Assembly: GCA_002729415.1 (NCBI GenBank)
Contig: PBXZ01000035.1
Coordinates: forward strand, 1-64,000
Source: UBA9662 sp002729415
GTDB taxonomy: Bacteria; Poribacteria; WGA-4E; UBA9662
Direction: 5' to 3'
DNA length: 64,000 bases
This document shows, piece by piece, positions 19,001-28,236 of the stretch (the first letter of the stretch is position 1; every line of letters starts with the position of its first letter). The position numbers and the translations under genes are program-made. The notes beneath the pieces are model-generated. The model saw only the letters and a program-made list of their open reading frames with translations. It was not told the origin of the DNA and ran no database searches.

Positions 19001-22000
19001 GTGGCTGATGAATCCAAAAACGACTGCCTCCGACTGCTGTGTAATTCTCGTCGTATGTAATTGCTCGAATAGTTCCTTCCCCAAACGAAGTTCCTCTCGG
19101 GATTGAAATGCGGACATCACCAAACTCTCCTTGCCAAACGGTAATGTTGTCTCGTTCTCGAATGAGTAGCTGAGCCTTATCACTAGCTGGAAAATTCGCA
19201 AACATCCTCATGTTGTCTGTATTAAAACCGGCCTCAATTTTGAAATCAAGTTTCCCTGACAAATTCAAGAGACTACGACCGATTGAATTCCGGTGAACTA
19301 CCAACTCCTTATTAGGATCAACTACCAATTCTGTTAATTCGACATTAACCTTCAATTCCGGTNTAGCAAGTCGTGTTGCGGGATCACCAAAGAGCGTGTA
19401 CTGTTCCGCACCAGGAACCCATCGNGTTGAAGCNTTACTGATGAATCGAGTCTTAGCTGTAGCGATAATTGATCCTAGCGTTTNATGGTTCNCACTGAGC
19501 ATGGCCNGAAAAATCTCTTTGTCAAATTCAGCATTTGCACTGCCGTAAGTGAGCCTGGTCGCNCTAAGGCAAGCGACAGCTCCATATTCANTAAATATGA
19601 ACTGATCGANCAAACAATACTGTCCAAACTGAAGCGGNTTGTCAAACTGCCCGTTNAGACAGGTNGTAGCAAGAATNAATGGAAGATATTNGTTCCGAAG
19701 CNNTCGCGCATCTTCNATCCGAAAGATAGCTTCATCTGCCCAGGTCTGNGTGCTNCCATGACCAGCATACTCNAGAACAAGCACACCNTCGTTGATNGAA
19801 TCCATAATAATCTTATTCGTTCGNAGTGGNCTCACAATNTCCCTAAGATANACCTTTTTAGTATCATACGAAACAGGGATNACNTTCTGAATTAGATCTT
19901 CGCGCGTTTTTTCGAAGATATCATCTTGCCCNGGATTATCNATTTCATTGTCGGCAANCTCAACTATTCGTCCCTGCCATGGACCACGTTTCAAATTTTT
20001 CTCGTAATTAATNATNTTCTNAACAACAACGTCCAATTCATGTGGGTATTGTGAAGGCAAACGACCTATATACATGTCTGGNANTGNATCNTCACCACTT
20101 AGCAGNACAAAACGATGGTCCATNGCAGTTTCACCACTTTCCGGTGACCAACCGTGGAAAGTTGGTACAAAGATGGGGTATAGATTATATTTTTTATCGT
20201 AATCCTTACGATAGACTTGAACAATTGATTCTTTATAGTCGTAGTGAGCGTCTCCGACCAATAGCACAAAAGTTGGGGCAGGTTTTCTCCAGTTTACATA
20301 TGCGTATCGTAAAAACTTCTGAATAGCGTTTGGATTGAACAAGCCATGGCTAAATTGATCATATATTATGTCAATATCCACGATTTTAACTTTCATTCCT
20401 TGGGATTCACGATATTCAACTAGAGGCTGAATGCTGTCAAAAAAATTGGTGTGACTAATGACAATGTAATCCGCCTGATTAGTTGGATTCTTTAAGTCCG
20501 AAGTTTTTGCTGGTACTAGCTTATCAATATATGAATATGTAATACGGTCTGCCGCAAAATAGGTTGTAGGTTGATCGACCCGATCTTCGAAGGTCACACG
20601 GTAATTTCCTTCCTCAAATTCGTCAATCCACATGTTCTGGAGTTTTGCGACTAAACTTCCCTTGCGAATTCGGTATAAATCAATGTCTTTTCTGGAAAAG
20701 CCATCAATCTGAAACCTCGTTGTTTCTCCTACAGTTGGTGGTTCGGTATCAGAATTAAACTCGAGCTTACCGTCTTGGGCACGAAAGGAATGCCAATAGT
20801 CAAGCTCTGCCCAGTCCAGATAGAAGTCTGCTCTACTTACTGGCGTATTGTTATTATCTCCAGCAAGGATGTTTAAGAAGTTTGGTGAATCGTGATGCAA
20901 AACGGCATTTTGATCGAATTGGCGAATTAAAAGCGGCGCACCTTGTTTCCTCCATTCAACAGCTGGTACTAAGCTCTTTCCACTCAATCGTATCCATGCC
21001 CGATGATTAGCGTTAGCTCTGGTAGATATCCCTTGAAACTTAATCCGCAGCTCACCGCGCCTAGAAATCTTGTCTCGAGGAACAGCATTCGGTAAATCAA
21101 TTCGAAAGTTTTTCTCGCGTGCTTTTGCATCCGCACCACCGGTAAAGCGCATCCAAAAATAGTGATCGACAAACTCGGATTTCACTTCTACCAGTGGATC
21201 ATGATAATAATCTTTCTCAAAATGCTCGGTTTTCTTAAACCCAATTGGAACTGTAGCATCTTTGTCCTCGGGTGCCACATCAATCGAATCTATTGGAGTG
21301 GATGGATCATCACTATTCCAACTCAACCAGTAAACGTTTTCATCAGTAAACTTGTTGTTGATAATCTTTTCTGCATAGAATACAATGCCATCTGTATTAT
21401 CAAGGTAGTTATTATGGTTGTGATCAATTACATACGCACCTACCTTAAGCCCGCGATTATCGATTCTGATTGAACTTAGGTCCACTGTTTCCAGGTCAAT
21501 ATCAAGATTAGTCAAATCGGAAGAATCAATTTTATAGAGGCCTGTTTTTCTAATAAATATTTTGTATTTTGGAAAGTCAGCTAATGCCCTTGCAGGAGCT
21601 GTACGAGTAGGTTGCGGCACGTTACGCCAATTTAAGGCTTGATGATAATTAAGTAAATTCGACCGGAAAAAATCTTCAAAATATGGGGAGTTTCTATCCG
21701 TGGTACGAATAATTGGTGGCGAATCAAAATCGATCTGGAACTGTAAGATTTCGTAGATTTTATTTGTATGAAATGGTTGNACGTCNATCCGCGCAATATA
21801 TTGACCGCGAATTATNCCAANAGGAGCAACGCTCACAGAATTCGNTGAGGAATTAGCATTAGTATCAGNTGAACCAACCANTTTTAGGGAAGTGACTGTN
21901 ACTCTGGGTTTNGACCCNGCTGGGATACCTATGAGCTGTGANAATGAAGCTTGCCGGTCGGGTTTTGGAAGGCGAAATTCAACCGTCAAGGTATTAGNGC

Positions 22001-22121
22001 TGNAATGGAGTAATTGAAATGGTGACGCAGCACAGAGAAAACTGGAAATCAAGAAAAAGAGNNAGGAAANANCTTGGACAGAGGGAAANCATAGGAAACG
22101 AAAGTGNCGCGACCTAATCAT
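16092..22121 (-). CDS. gingipain-type C25 cysteine peptidase, PorU-like, with FlgD-like C-terminus (2009 aa)
   Basis: A secreted peptidase: a hydrophobic N-terminal signal (LFFLISSFLCAAS) is followed by beta-rich regions and the C25 core at about residues 545-900. The catalytic dyad is visible as His788 in EYAGH.S and Cys821 in TC.NGQFD. The 33-residue spacing equals the His211-Cys244 spacing of RgpB gingipain. LVGDAHYDY supports the family. Long Ig-like and adhesion-type domains follow, and the last ~90 residues form a FlgD-like domain (YWNARDEDGIRLANGTYFY). PorU-type members act as sortases of the type IX system, but a free surface protease is equally possible. It lies 51 bases downstream of rqcP on the same strand and converges on the Ig-repeat gene with one base between stops. 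Confidence 0.9.
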   Translation of the reverse strand: MIRSXHFRFLXFPSVQXXSXLFFLISSFLCAASPFQLLHXSXNTLTVEFRLPKPDRQASXSQLIGIPXGXKPRXTVTSLKXVGSXDTNANSSXNSVSVAPXXIIRGQYIARXDXQPFHTNKIYEILQFQIDFDSPPIIRTTDRNSPYFEDFFRSNLLNYHQALNWRNVPQPTRTAPARALADFPKYKIFIRKTGLYKIDSSDLTNLDIDLETVDLSSIRIDNRGLKVGAYVIDHNHNNYLDNTDGIVFYAEKIINNKFTDENVYWLSWNSDDPSTPIDSIDVAPEDKDATVPIGFKKTEHFEKDYYHDPLVEVKSEFVDHYFWMRFTGGADAKAREKNFRIDLPNAVPRDKISRRGELRIKFQGISTRANANHRAWIRLSGKSLVPAVEWRKQGAPLLIRQFDQNAVLHHDSPNFLNILAGDNNNTPVSRADFYLDWAELDYWHSFRAQDGKLEFNSDTEPPTVGETTRFQIDGFSRKDIDLYRIRKGSLVAKLQNMWIDEFEEGNYRVTFEDRVDQPTTYFAADRITYSYIDKLVPAKTSDLKNPTNQADYIVISHTNFFDSIQPLVEYRESQGMKVKIVDIDIIYDQFSHGLFNPNAIQKFLRYAYVNWRKPAPTFVLLVGDAHYDYKESIVQVYRKDYDKKYNLYPIFVPTFHGWSPESGETXMDHRFXLLSGXDXXPDMYIGRLPSQYPHELDVVVXXXINYEKNLKRGPWQGRIVEXADNEXDNXGQDDIFEKTREDLIQXXIPVSYDTKKXYLRXIVXPXRTNKIIMDXINXGVLVXEYAGHXSXQTWADEAIFRXEDARXLRNXYLPXILAXTCXNGQFDXPLQFGQYCLXDQFIFXEYGAVACLXATRLTYGSANAEFDKEIFXAMLSXNHXTLGSIIATAKTRFISXASXRWVPGAEQYTLFGDPATRLAXPELKVNVELTELVVDPNKELVVHRNSIGRSLLNLSGKLDFKIEAGFNTDNMRMFANFPASDKAQLLIRERDNITVWQGEFGDVRISIPRGTSFGEGTIRAITYDENYTAVGGSRFWIHQPLIYDIRENMDHLVTNTLDLQAQIVDNEGSDGITSVKVVWSDXQNFVDNTYRMIPDPNPPGSTVKKGTWYRIEKPIPLPKXGRVVRYTIHVKDVSNYSISSKRKIVDVPEGANLAIASSANQTAPIRYRYSXSLKKHTLIADIVNDGGRPINSAXEVWFSEGDADKNADQXIDRDALTLGHVDILXXDWKSGAXSLQETTAXLVLNTPLXTGLHKIYVFADPEXSEDDHGDFITXKXDEPRSFDNRSFTILIVNEFTLKTDEPLIARSIDHVFRASFEAGALAGVPSISISVDEVILPKSFQPDLFPAPTPRLTNLVKAVSDSNYSAYKINLLSDKAYLXRPTQVDLLLSLDQLHNKIQNRDGLYLNQADHYEKFKAALXREVESISMYRWKTDIKAWQRIDSKVKLDTDIPDEHGNXPIFQEKFVTPTRAENRNLSKLSKSQIHIDPNLTPIGQWVILFLNKHSYEVLIKLKGSSVIEKLGQNGYVNRTFKDEXLGLELNLNDVGSDQEFEFGDVLIFETEVNVNGQVQVDSLRKANAGNGLGYANVSKDYPEEFLPGDWLIFFTQHDRFEIHDGLNTPIRYLHGSPVVGRVNQPLTLKAIGIDLLINSGDRSFQFGDKMKFSTSLVGVLSTTVTELTPLTLSYNTDRVPPKIKLWVDGEEREPKSQIEPRPEISILLQDVNGIDTDSFSIQLSKDEGPFAEXNDFEIANKNNPAIISIEYEPILFIGRYLFRVRVKDLNGNKLGGDFTEFLYQVDKNPDLYPPEIEMYVNDTPLVDGIVLRKQPKFDITINDDKGIDSKTIKLFFNIEGNQLEELTLKSFDIIFDPAIPTQANMYFAPDTPNANYQIRVTVQDKSGNLAESPDINFQIDEPVKVAKILNIPNPIKNQTFFTYELTQTPYSVEIKIYTVGGRLIRTISDASAKRGYNEQYWNARDEDGIRLANGTYFYKVKVQIEDQHLEKIKRLAVLR

Positions 22122-22172
22122 AGAATACGAATAATGCTCANNTGGAAAGCTCGAGATAGNACCGAAAATTGG

Positions 22173-22427
22173 TTAACTTTCAGAGATCCTGCGATAACAG
22201 GACGCTGCCTTACTTTTTGGAACATTNTAGGAGGGGACTTCCAGTATTTCATAACTTGATATTCCATTTTCTCCAAGATCGATATCCAGTCGATCCCCTA
22301 ACGAAATTTTCTTGCCAGCTTTTGCTAATTGACCGTTGACAGCAATATTCCCTTGGGCACAAATGTCATTTGCCAGAGTTCGCCGTTTGATGATACGACT
22401 AATTTGAAGAAACTTGTCCAGACGCAT
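22173..22427 (-). CDS. rqcP: RqcP/YabO-type S4 RNA-binding protein (84 aa)
   Basis: A small S4-domain protein: MRLDKFLQISRIIKRRTLA is close to the Bacillus RqcP (YabO) N-terminus, and GNIAVNGQLAKAGKKI with GDRLDIDLG completes the S4 fold. RqcP works with RqcH on obstructed 50S subunits to drive C-terminal alanine tailing of stalled nascent chains. The related Hsp15 family is the alternative. The ATG at 22427 overlaps the end of lon by 29 bases, so it is translated within the lon transcript. Grouping with lon, clpXP and tig fits protein quality control. A longer reading from 22580 exists but would add 51 residues that only mirror lon in another frame. Confidence 0.8.
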   Translation of the reverse strand: MRLDKFLQISRIIKRRTLANDICAQGNIAVNGQLAKAGKKISLGDRLDIDLGENGISSYEILEVPSXNVPKSKAASCYRRISES

Positions 22428-24801
22428 TGCTTTTTCTAAAGGCAAGATCGAGAACCTGAGCCATATCCTCGACTTTATGGAAGTGCAATCCACCCAGGAT
22501 TTCTTCTGGGATCTCGGATAAATCCTTATCGTTTTCTTCTGGGATAATGACATTCCCGATGTTATTCCGGTGAGCAGCAAGCACCTTTTCTTTTAATCCC
22601 CCAATTGGTAGAACTCGGCCGCGAAGGGTAATTTCACCTGTCATAGCGATATCGCTTCGCACTTCCTTACCCGTCAGTGCAGAAATCATGGCTGTAGCAA
22701 TGGTTATACCTGCAGACGGTCCTTCTTTAGGCACAGCTCCTTCAGGAACATGAATGTGGATTGAGTTGTCACTAAAGTTGAAATCATCAGGCAAATCGAG
22801 GGCTTCGGAACGAGATTGGATGTAAGCAAGCGCTGTCTGTGCAGATTCTTTCATCACATCCCCTAGTTGTCCTGTCAGGGTTAAATCACCTTTTCCGCGC
22901 ATTGTTGTTGCTTCAATTGCAATAATATCACCTCCCACCTGAGTGTAAACCATGCCAGTCGCAACCCCAATTTCGTCGCTCTCTTCCGCCTTTCTCCGCG
23001 TAAATTTTTCTGGTCCGAGGTAGTCAGTTAGGTTATCCAAATCAATCTGAAATTGTAGGTTATCCAAATCAATCTGAGATTGTTCAGATTCGTCATCGCT
23101 CACTGCAATTTTCTTTGCTACTCGCCTACAAACAGCTGTAACCTCACGCTCCAGATTTCGCACTCCAGCTTCACGCGTATATTTATTAATAATTTGGCTG
23201 ATAGCAGTATCAGAGAAACTAAGAGAATCCTGTTTAAGACCGTGCGATTCAACTTGCTTGGGAATCAAAAACTGATTCGCGATTCTACTCTTCTCGTATT
23301 CAGTGTAACCGGCTAACTCAATGACTTCCATTCTGTCGAGTAGCGGCGGAGGAATCGACATCTTCGTATTCGCAGTTGTGATAAACATAACCTCCGACAA
23401 ATCAAAAGCAACATCAAGATAGTGGTCACGAAAAGTGTCGTTTTGTTCAGGGTCAAGCACCTCAAGAAGCGCAGAGGCAGGATCCCCTCGAAAGTCACTG
23501 CCCATCTTATCAATTTCGTCGAGCAAAAAGAGAGGATTCTTTGATTTCGCGTCACATATACCCTGAATTATTCTTCCAGGCATCGATCCAATATAAGTTC
23601 GGCGATGACCACGAATCTCCGCCTCATCACGTACACCGCCGAGCGACATACGAATAAAGTTTCGATCCGTTGATCGCGCAACCGATTTTCCCAGCGATGT
23701 CTTACCAACCCCGGGTGGGCCGACGAAACACAAGATCGGTCCTTTGACCTTCTCAACAAGTTTCATTACCGCCAAATATTCAAGAATTCGCTCTTTAGGT
23801 TTTTCTAAACCATAGTGGTCCTCATTAAGAATTTCTTCAGCCTGTTGAATATTGAATTTTGAAGTTGTTCGCTCATCCCACGGAAGGGAAAGAATCCAAT
23901 CAAGATAAGTGCGAATGACACCAAACTCAGCTGACATAGGGGGCATTTGCTGGAGACGATTGAGTTCTTTTTCAGCTTTTTCTTTTGCTTCTTCAGATGC
24001 ATTTGCCTTCTCAATTTTTTCCCGTAGCTCCTCAATTTCAGACGGGTTGTCTCCTCGCCCAAGTTCTTTTTGAATTTCTTTCATCTTTTCTTGAAGATAG
24101 AACTCTTTATGTGTCTTCTCAATCGACTTTCGAACTTTAGAATCGATTTTCCTGTCTAGTTCAAGCACATCAAGCTCGTCATCAAGAAATTGATTAACTA
24201 ATCTGATGCGCTCAATCGGATCGACGGTATCAAGAACCTGCTGTAGTCTCTCACTTTGATCCCCTATTATTGAACTTGCGATATAGTCCGCTAATTTGCC
24301 AGGATCTACTTCTTTCCGTACAGCGACAAGCGTTTCTGAAGATGATTGTTTACCTGTACGTACATATCGTTCAAGTCGCTTAATAGCTTTGCGCATGAGT
24401 GAATTTGCATCCTCAGGAGATAATGACTCCTCATCGGGAATCCGCACCTCTGCTAAGAAAAACCCATCATCTTCAACTAGTTTTAGTACTTCCCCGCGAT
24501 TACTACCTTCAACGGCAATCCGAATTGAGTCATCACCGGGATCATATGAATCAACAACATCAGCAATTGTACCAACAGCATGAAAATCCTCCATGCTTGG
24601 ACTATCTGTGTCTTTATTCTTCTGATTCAATAAGAGAACAGCCTTATCTGCTTCTAAGGCATACTTGACAGCCAAAACCCCCGTCTTCCTGACCACATTA
24701 AGAGGTGTATTTGAACCTGGAAATATGACTTTCCCNGGTAGTGGGATTACCGGTAACATATAACTGGCATCACGAACTTCAGTTGTTGACTCAGATTTCA
24801 T
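22399..24801 (-). CDS. lon: ATP-dependent protease Lon (800 aa)
   Basis: Cytoplasmic AAA+ serine protease for misfolded and regulatory proteins. The N-terminal LAN domain begins near residue 15 (LPVIPL). The AAA module has Walker A GPPGVGKTSLGKS near 362 and Walker B LFLLDEIDKM. The protease domain has catalytic Ser696 (PKEGPSAG) and Lys739 (GGLKEKVLAAH), 43 residues apart as in E. coli (679/722). Length is typical. The ATG at 24801 lies about 11 bases after AAGGAG. It follows clpX by 26 bases and overlaps rqcP. Odd: a nine-residue in-frame tandem duplication (QIDLDNL twice) in the linker between the ATPase and protease domains. Confidence 0.97.
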   Translation of the reverse strand: MKSESTTEVRDASYMLPVIPLXGKVIFPGSNTPLNVVRKTGVLAVKYALEADKAVLLLNQKNKDTDSPSMEDFHAVGTIADVVDSYDPGDDSIRIAVEGSNRGEVLKLVEDDGFFLAEVRIPDEESLSPEDANSLMRKAIKRLERYVRTGKQSSSETLVAVRKEVDPGKLADYIASSIIGDQSERLQQVLDTVDPIERIRLVNQFLDDELDVLELDRKIDSKVRKSIEKTHKEFYLQEKMKEIQKELGRGDNPSEIEELREKIEKANASEEAKEKAEKELNRLQQMPPMSAEFGVIRTYLDWILSLPWDERTTSKFNIQQAEEILNEDHYGLEKPKERILEYLAVMKLVEKVKGPILCFVGPPGVGKTSLGKSVARSTDRNFIRMSLGGVRDEAEIRGHRRTYIGSMPGRIIQGICDAKSKNPLFLLDEIDKMGSDFRGDPASALLEVLDPEQNDTFRDHYLDVAFDLSEVMFITTANTKMSIPPPLLDRMEVIELAGYTEYEKSRIANQFLIPKQVESHGLKQDSLSFSDTAISQIINKYTREAGVRNLEREVTAVCRRVAKKIAVSDDESEQSQIDLDNLQFQIDLDNLTDYLGPEKFTRRKAEESDEIGVATGMVYTQVGGDIIAIEATTMRGKGDLTLTGQLGDVMKESAQTALAYIQSRSEALDLPDDFNFSDNSIHIHVPEGAVPKEGPSAGITIATAMISALTGKEVRSDIAMTGEITLRGRVLPIGGLKEKVLAAHRNNIGNVIIPEENDKDLSEIPEEILGGLHFHKVEDMAQVLDLAFRKSNASGQVSSN
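23029..23082. repeat. 27-bp tandem duplication inside lon
   Basis: Two adjacent 27-base copies (23029-23055 and 23056-23082) differ at one base. Each starts TAGGTTATCCAAATCAATCT. The length is a multiple of three, so the Lon frame is kept and nine residues are duplicated in the inter-domain linker. Confidence 0.9.
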
Positions 24802-24827
24802 TTTGCATAAACTCCTTGCTCCACATT

Positions 24828-26072
24828 TTATGCGCTTTTCACTTCATCGTGACTAATTAGCTGAGGCTGTTCGCCTTTTACCACAGAATCGTGAGTAATA
24901 ACACACTCGCTAATACCTTTTAGAGAGGGAATTTCAAACATGGTATCCAACATCAGGTTTTCTAGAACGGAACGCAAACCACGAGCACCTGTTTCATGCT
25001 CGATCACTTCCTGAACGATTGCCGTCTTTGCATCATCTGTGATGCGTAGCTTAATGTCATCATATTCAAGAAGTTGTGAATATTGTTTCACAAGCGCATT
25101 TTTGGGTTGCGTCAAAATTCGAACCAAAGCAGATTCATCTAATTCATGAAGCGATGCAACAACTGGTAAACGCCCCACAAATTCAGGGATAAAACCGTAT
25201 TTAATTAAATCCCTCGCTGTCGCTTTCTCAAGGAAATCGTTAAGCTTCACACTCTCACCGCTCTTAACCTGAGCACCAAATCCCATCGTCTTCTTTCCAA
25301 TTCTCTCCTCAACAATCTTTTCAAGNCCAATAAAGGCTCCACCACAAACAAACAAGATTTTACTAGTGTCTATTTCAATAAACTCTTGATGGGGGTGTTT
25401 CCGACCACCTTGGGGAGGAATATTAGCAACTGTCCCCTCAAGAATTTTCAACAATGCCTGCTGAACTCCTTCACCAGATACGTCCCGTGTAATAGAGGGA
25501 TTATCAGATTTGCGAGTAATCTTATCGATCTCATCAACATATATAATCCCNCTTTCCGCGCGTTCAACGTTTCCATCTGCTGCCTGCAAAAGTTTCAATA
25601 TAATGTTTTCAACATCCTCACCGACATAACCCGCTTCCGTAAGGGTTGTAGCATCTGTGATAGCGAACGGAACATTTAGGATTCTTGCAAGTGTTTGGGC
25701 CAACAGNGTTTTACCAGTACCCGTTGGCCCTATCAACAGAATGTTGCTNTTTTCAAGCTCAACACTGGACTGATCCTGATACTTGATCTTTTTGTAATGA
25801 TTGTAGACTGCTACTGANAGAATNCGCTTAGCCTTATCTTGACCAATAACATANTCGTCAAGCTGAGCTTTCAGNTCAGCAGGTGAACGAAGTTGGAACT
25901 CTCCTTCNNGTGGAGAGTCCGNTTGATCTTCCACACGGTATTCATCTAACACCTCAATACAGACATTGATACATTCGTTGCAGATGAAGACNCCTGGCTT
26001 ACCAGCGATTAATTTAAAGACCTCTTCCCTCACTTTAGCACAAAATGAACACGCGACACTATCGTCACTCAT
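24828..26072 (-). CDS. clpX: ClpX, AAA+ unfoldase subunit of ClpXP (414 aa)
   Basis: Recognises, unfolds and feeds substrates to ClpP. The N-terminal zinc-binding domain shows Cys8, Cys11, Cys31 and Cys34 (CSFC...CNEC). The AAA+ domain has LIGPTGTGK..LAQT (Walker A), GIIYVDEIDKI (Walker B), sensor and pore regions, and the GARGLRSVLENLMLD sensor-2 motif. Length matches the family. The ATG at 26072 follows GAGG by 6 bases, 56 bases after clpP. The order tig-clpP-clpX-lon is common in bacteria. Confidence 0.97.
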   Translation of the reverse strand: MSDDSVACSFCAKVREEVFKLIAGKPXVFICNECINVCIEVLDEYRVEDQXDSPXEGEFQLRSPAXLKAQLDXYVIGQDKAKXIXSVAVYNHYKKIKYQDQSSVELEXSNILLIGPTGTGKXLLAQTLARILNVPFAITDATTLTEAGYVGEDVENIILKLLQAADGNVERAEXGIIYVDEIDKITRKSDNPSITRDVSGEGVQQALLKILEGTVANIPPQGGRKHPHQEFIEIDTSKILFVCGGAFIXLEKIVEERIGKKTMGFGAQVKSGESVKLNDFLEKATARDLIKYGFIPEFVGRLPVVASLHELDESALVRILTQPKNALVKQYSQLLEYDDIKLRITDDAKTAIVQEVIEHETGARGLRSVLENLMLDTMFEIPSLKGISECVITHDSVVKGEQPQLISHDEVKSA

Positions 26073-26128
26073 AACAACCTCATAGTCTGACTTACGTACA
26101 CAATAACGATACTANTAGACACCAAAAT

Positions 26129-26737
26129 TCATTTGTCACTATTATCATCCTCAGTAGGTCGGCGCGAGACCACATGATCAATCAAACCGTATTCGCATGC
26201 CTCTTCCATATTCATGAAGAAGTCACGATCAGCATCAGTTTCTATTTTTTCCTCGTTTTGACCGCTATGTCGAGCCAATATTGAATACAGTTCTTTCCGA
26301 ATTCTGAGNATTTCTTGAGCGTGGATGCTAATGTCGGAGGCTTGTCCACTAACTCCCCCCATAGGCTGATGGATTAGAACGCTTGAGTGTGGCAAGGCAT
26401 AACGTTTTTCGGACGCCCCTCCAGCGAGTAGAATAGCCCCCATGCTATAGGCTTGACCGACACACCAAGTTTGGACATCCGGACCAATATACTGCATTGT
26501 ATCATAAATAGCAAGTCCTGCACTAACAGACCCACCCGGAGTATTCAGGTATAAAACAACATCTGTATCTGAATTTTCGCTCTCAAGGAAAAGCAATTGA
26601 GCAATCACGCTATTTGCAATCATATCGTCTATCGGCGAACCTATCATCACAATTCTTTCCCTTAAAAGTCGCGAATAAATATCATAAGCACGCTCGCCGC
26701 GACTTGTTTGCTCAATAACGATAGGAGCCAGATTCAT
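26129..26737 (-). CDS. clpP: ClpP serine protease subunit (202 aa)
   Basis: Proteolytic core of ClpXP. The catalytic triad is visible as Ser98 (GQAYSMGA), His123 (VLIHQPMGG) and Asp172 (DADRDF), at the usual positions counted from the ATG at 26737. LNTPGGSV is the oxyanion-region motif. The frame is open further upstream to 26815, but that would overlap the end of tig, and family alignment begins at MNLAPIVIEQ. The start is 25 bases after the tig stop. The genes are probably co-transcribed. Confidence 0.96.
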   Translation of the reverse strand: MNLAPIVIEQTSRGERAYDIYSRLLRERIVMIGSPIDDMIANSVIAQLLFLESENSDTDVVLYLNTPGGSVSAGLAIYDTMQYIGPDVQTWCVGQAYSMGAILLAGGASEKRYALPHSSVLIHQPMGGVSGQASDISIHAQEXLRIRKELYSILARHSGQNEEKIETDADRDFFMNMEEACEYGLIDHVVSRRPTEDDNSDK

Positions 26738-26762
26738 CCCGCCATTGTCCTTGTATGAGGTC

Positions 26763-28058
26763 TCATGTGATAATAAGCTTTTCCTTCTCTGAGGCTGATT
26801 CGATGAGCAAGTCACAAATCTTCTGATATCTCAACTCATTCCTGTAGCTATCCAAACGATTACTTGCCCGCAACAAGCTGAGGTACTTGTCTGGATCACG
26901 GTCTTGCTGCCGTGCCACGGAGCGCACACTGAGATCCAATTCGTCATCAGTGATCGAGATGTTTTCATTCTCAGCAATCTTATCAAATATCCAATTTAGT
27001 TTGGTTTGCTTAATGGTTGATTCTCGAAGTTCCTGTGGGAGAGTCTCGAAGTTAATATTGGCTTCTTCTGCCGTTTGACCGTCTCGCTTCAGTTGCTGCT
27101 CGATGTTTTTGATTGATTGCTCAACGTATTGATCGACCATCGATGATGGAATCTCAAGATCAATTGCTTCTATAAGTTGATCCGTAACTTCTTGCTGTTG
27201 TTCTAGCCGTCGAAGCCTCTTTTTTTCTTCGACAAGGTCATTCCAAATCTCAGCATACATTTGATCATAGTTTTCATACTCATGATTCTTGGCAAAAGAG
27301 TCATCAAGTTCAGGTAGTTGTTTTTCAGTAATGGCTTTGAGGGTAAAATTGAAGGTTGCAAGAGTCGCTCCATCACCACCCTCTGACTCATTCTCAAATG
27401 TGACTTCCGTTGTTTTTGACTCGCCAACTTCCATTCCAACGATCGCACTTTCAATGTCTGGATGAAAGGATTCTTTTCCGAGCTCAATATCGCTATCTTT
27501 CCCNGATCCATTTTCGATAGGTTCCCCATCGATTGAACTTTCCCAGTCGATTTGAACACAGTCATCNTCATGANCAGAACGATCTATCTCAATAGGCACA
27601 AAACTGGCTTCCCGATTCCTAAGTTGCTCAATGTATTTGTCAACCTCCTCCCTTTCTACATTTGCAGGGGACTTGTCGACTTCAAGCGTACTATAATCCG
27701 GCATGTCAATCTGAGGTTTTATGTTGATAACAGTTGCAAAACTGAGAGGCATTCCGTCTTCTAGATTAACATTATCTAACTCAAAATCTGGATCACCAAC
27801 GGGGGCAAGACCTTCTTGAGAAATCGCTTCCTCTAAAGCAGCAGGAATAAGCTGTTGAATTGCCTCAGCCTTCGCGTGATCAGCAAAGCGGGATTTAATC
27901 ATACTGATTGGCACTTTACCTTTACGGAAACCGGGGACAGAGAGATTTTTTCTTAATTCTTGGTAGTTTTGGTTGAGNTCTTGGTCAACTTTTTCAGGTG
28001 GGATCTCGATTTGCAATCGAACGCTACTTGAAGTTAAATGTTCAACTTCAACCTTCAA
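26763..28058 (-). CDS. tig: trigger factor, ribosome-associated chaperone and PPIase (431 aa)
   Basis: Binds at the ribosome exit tunnel and shields nascent chains. The N-terminal ribosome-binding signature PGFRKGKVP is present, followed by an FKBP-like domain and a long helical chaperone domain rich in Glu, Gln and Asp. The start is TTG at 28058, preceded at 6 bases by a strong GGAGG; no ATG fits as well. It is first in the proteostasis block, 42 bases after the tRNA-Leu gene, so read-through from the tRNA promoter is plausible. Confidence 0.95.
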   Translation of the reverse strand: MKVEVEHLTSSSVRLQIEIPPEKVDQXLNQNYQELRKNLSVPGFRKGKVPISMIKSRFADHAKAEAIQQLIPAALEEAISQEGLAPVGDPDFELDNVNLEDGMPLSFATVINIKPQIDMPDYSTLEVDKSPANVEREEVDKYIEQLRNREASFVPIEIDRSXHXDDCVQIDWESSIDGEPIENGXGKDSDIELGKESFHPDIESAIVGMEVGESKTTEVTFENESEGGDGATLATFNFTLKAITEKQLPELDDSFAKNHEYENYDQMYAEIWNDLVEEKKRLRRLEQQQEVTDQLIEAIDLEIPSSMVDQYVEQSIKNIEQQLKRDGQTAEEANINFETLPQELRESTIKQTKLNWIFDKIAENENISITDDELDLSVRSVARQQDRDPDKYLSLLRASNRLDSYRNELRYQKICDLLIESASEKEKLIIT

Positions 28059-28100
28059 TGATTCCTCCGATAAAAAAATATGCGGTTCTCAATATAATGA

Positions 28101-28184
28101 TGGGCGTGAAGGGACTCGAACCCCCACGGGGAAACCCCCAACAGATCCTAAGTCTGCCTTGTCTACCAATTCCAACACACGCCC
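28101..28184 (-). tRNA. tRNA-Leu (anticodon TAG)
   Basis: Acceptor GGGCGTG/CACGCCC with discriminator A. D-arm TTGGAATTGGTAGACAAG, anticodon stem-loop CAGA-CTTAGGA-TCTG (TAG), long class II variable arm and GGTTCGAGTCC T-arm. CCA is not encoded. It is the last tRNA of the array, next to tig. Confidence 0.93.
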
Positions 28185-28236
28185 CAGCAAGCTTACCTGA
28201 ACAACCCAAAAATCCGAATCTGAGGTAAGCCCGTAA

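Noticed and set aside
26738..26815. 26-residue N-terminal extension of ClpP
   Set aside because: It overlaps the end of tig, and the catalytic residues fall at normal positions only from 26737.
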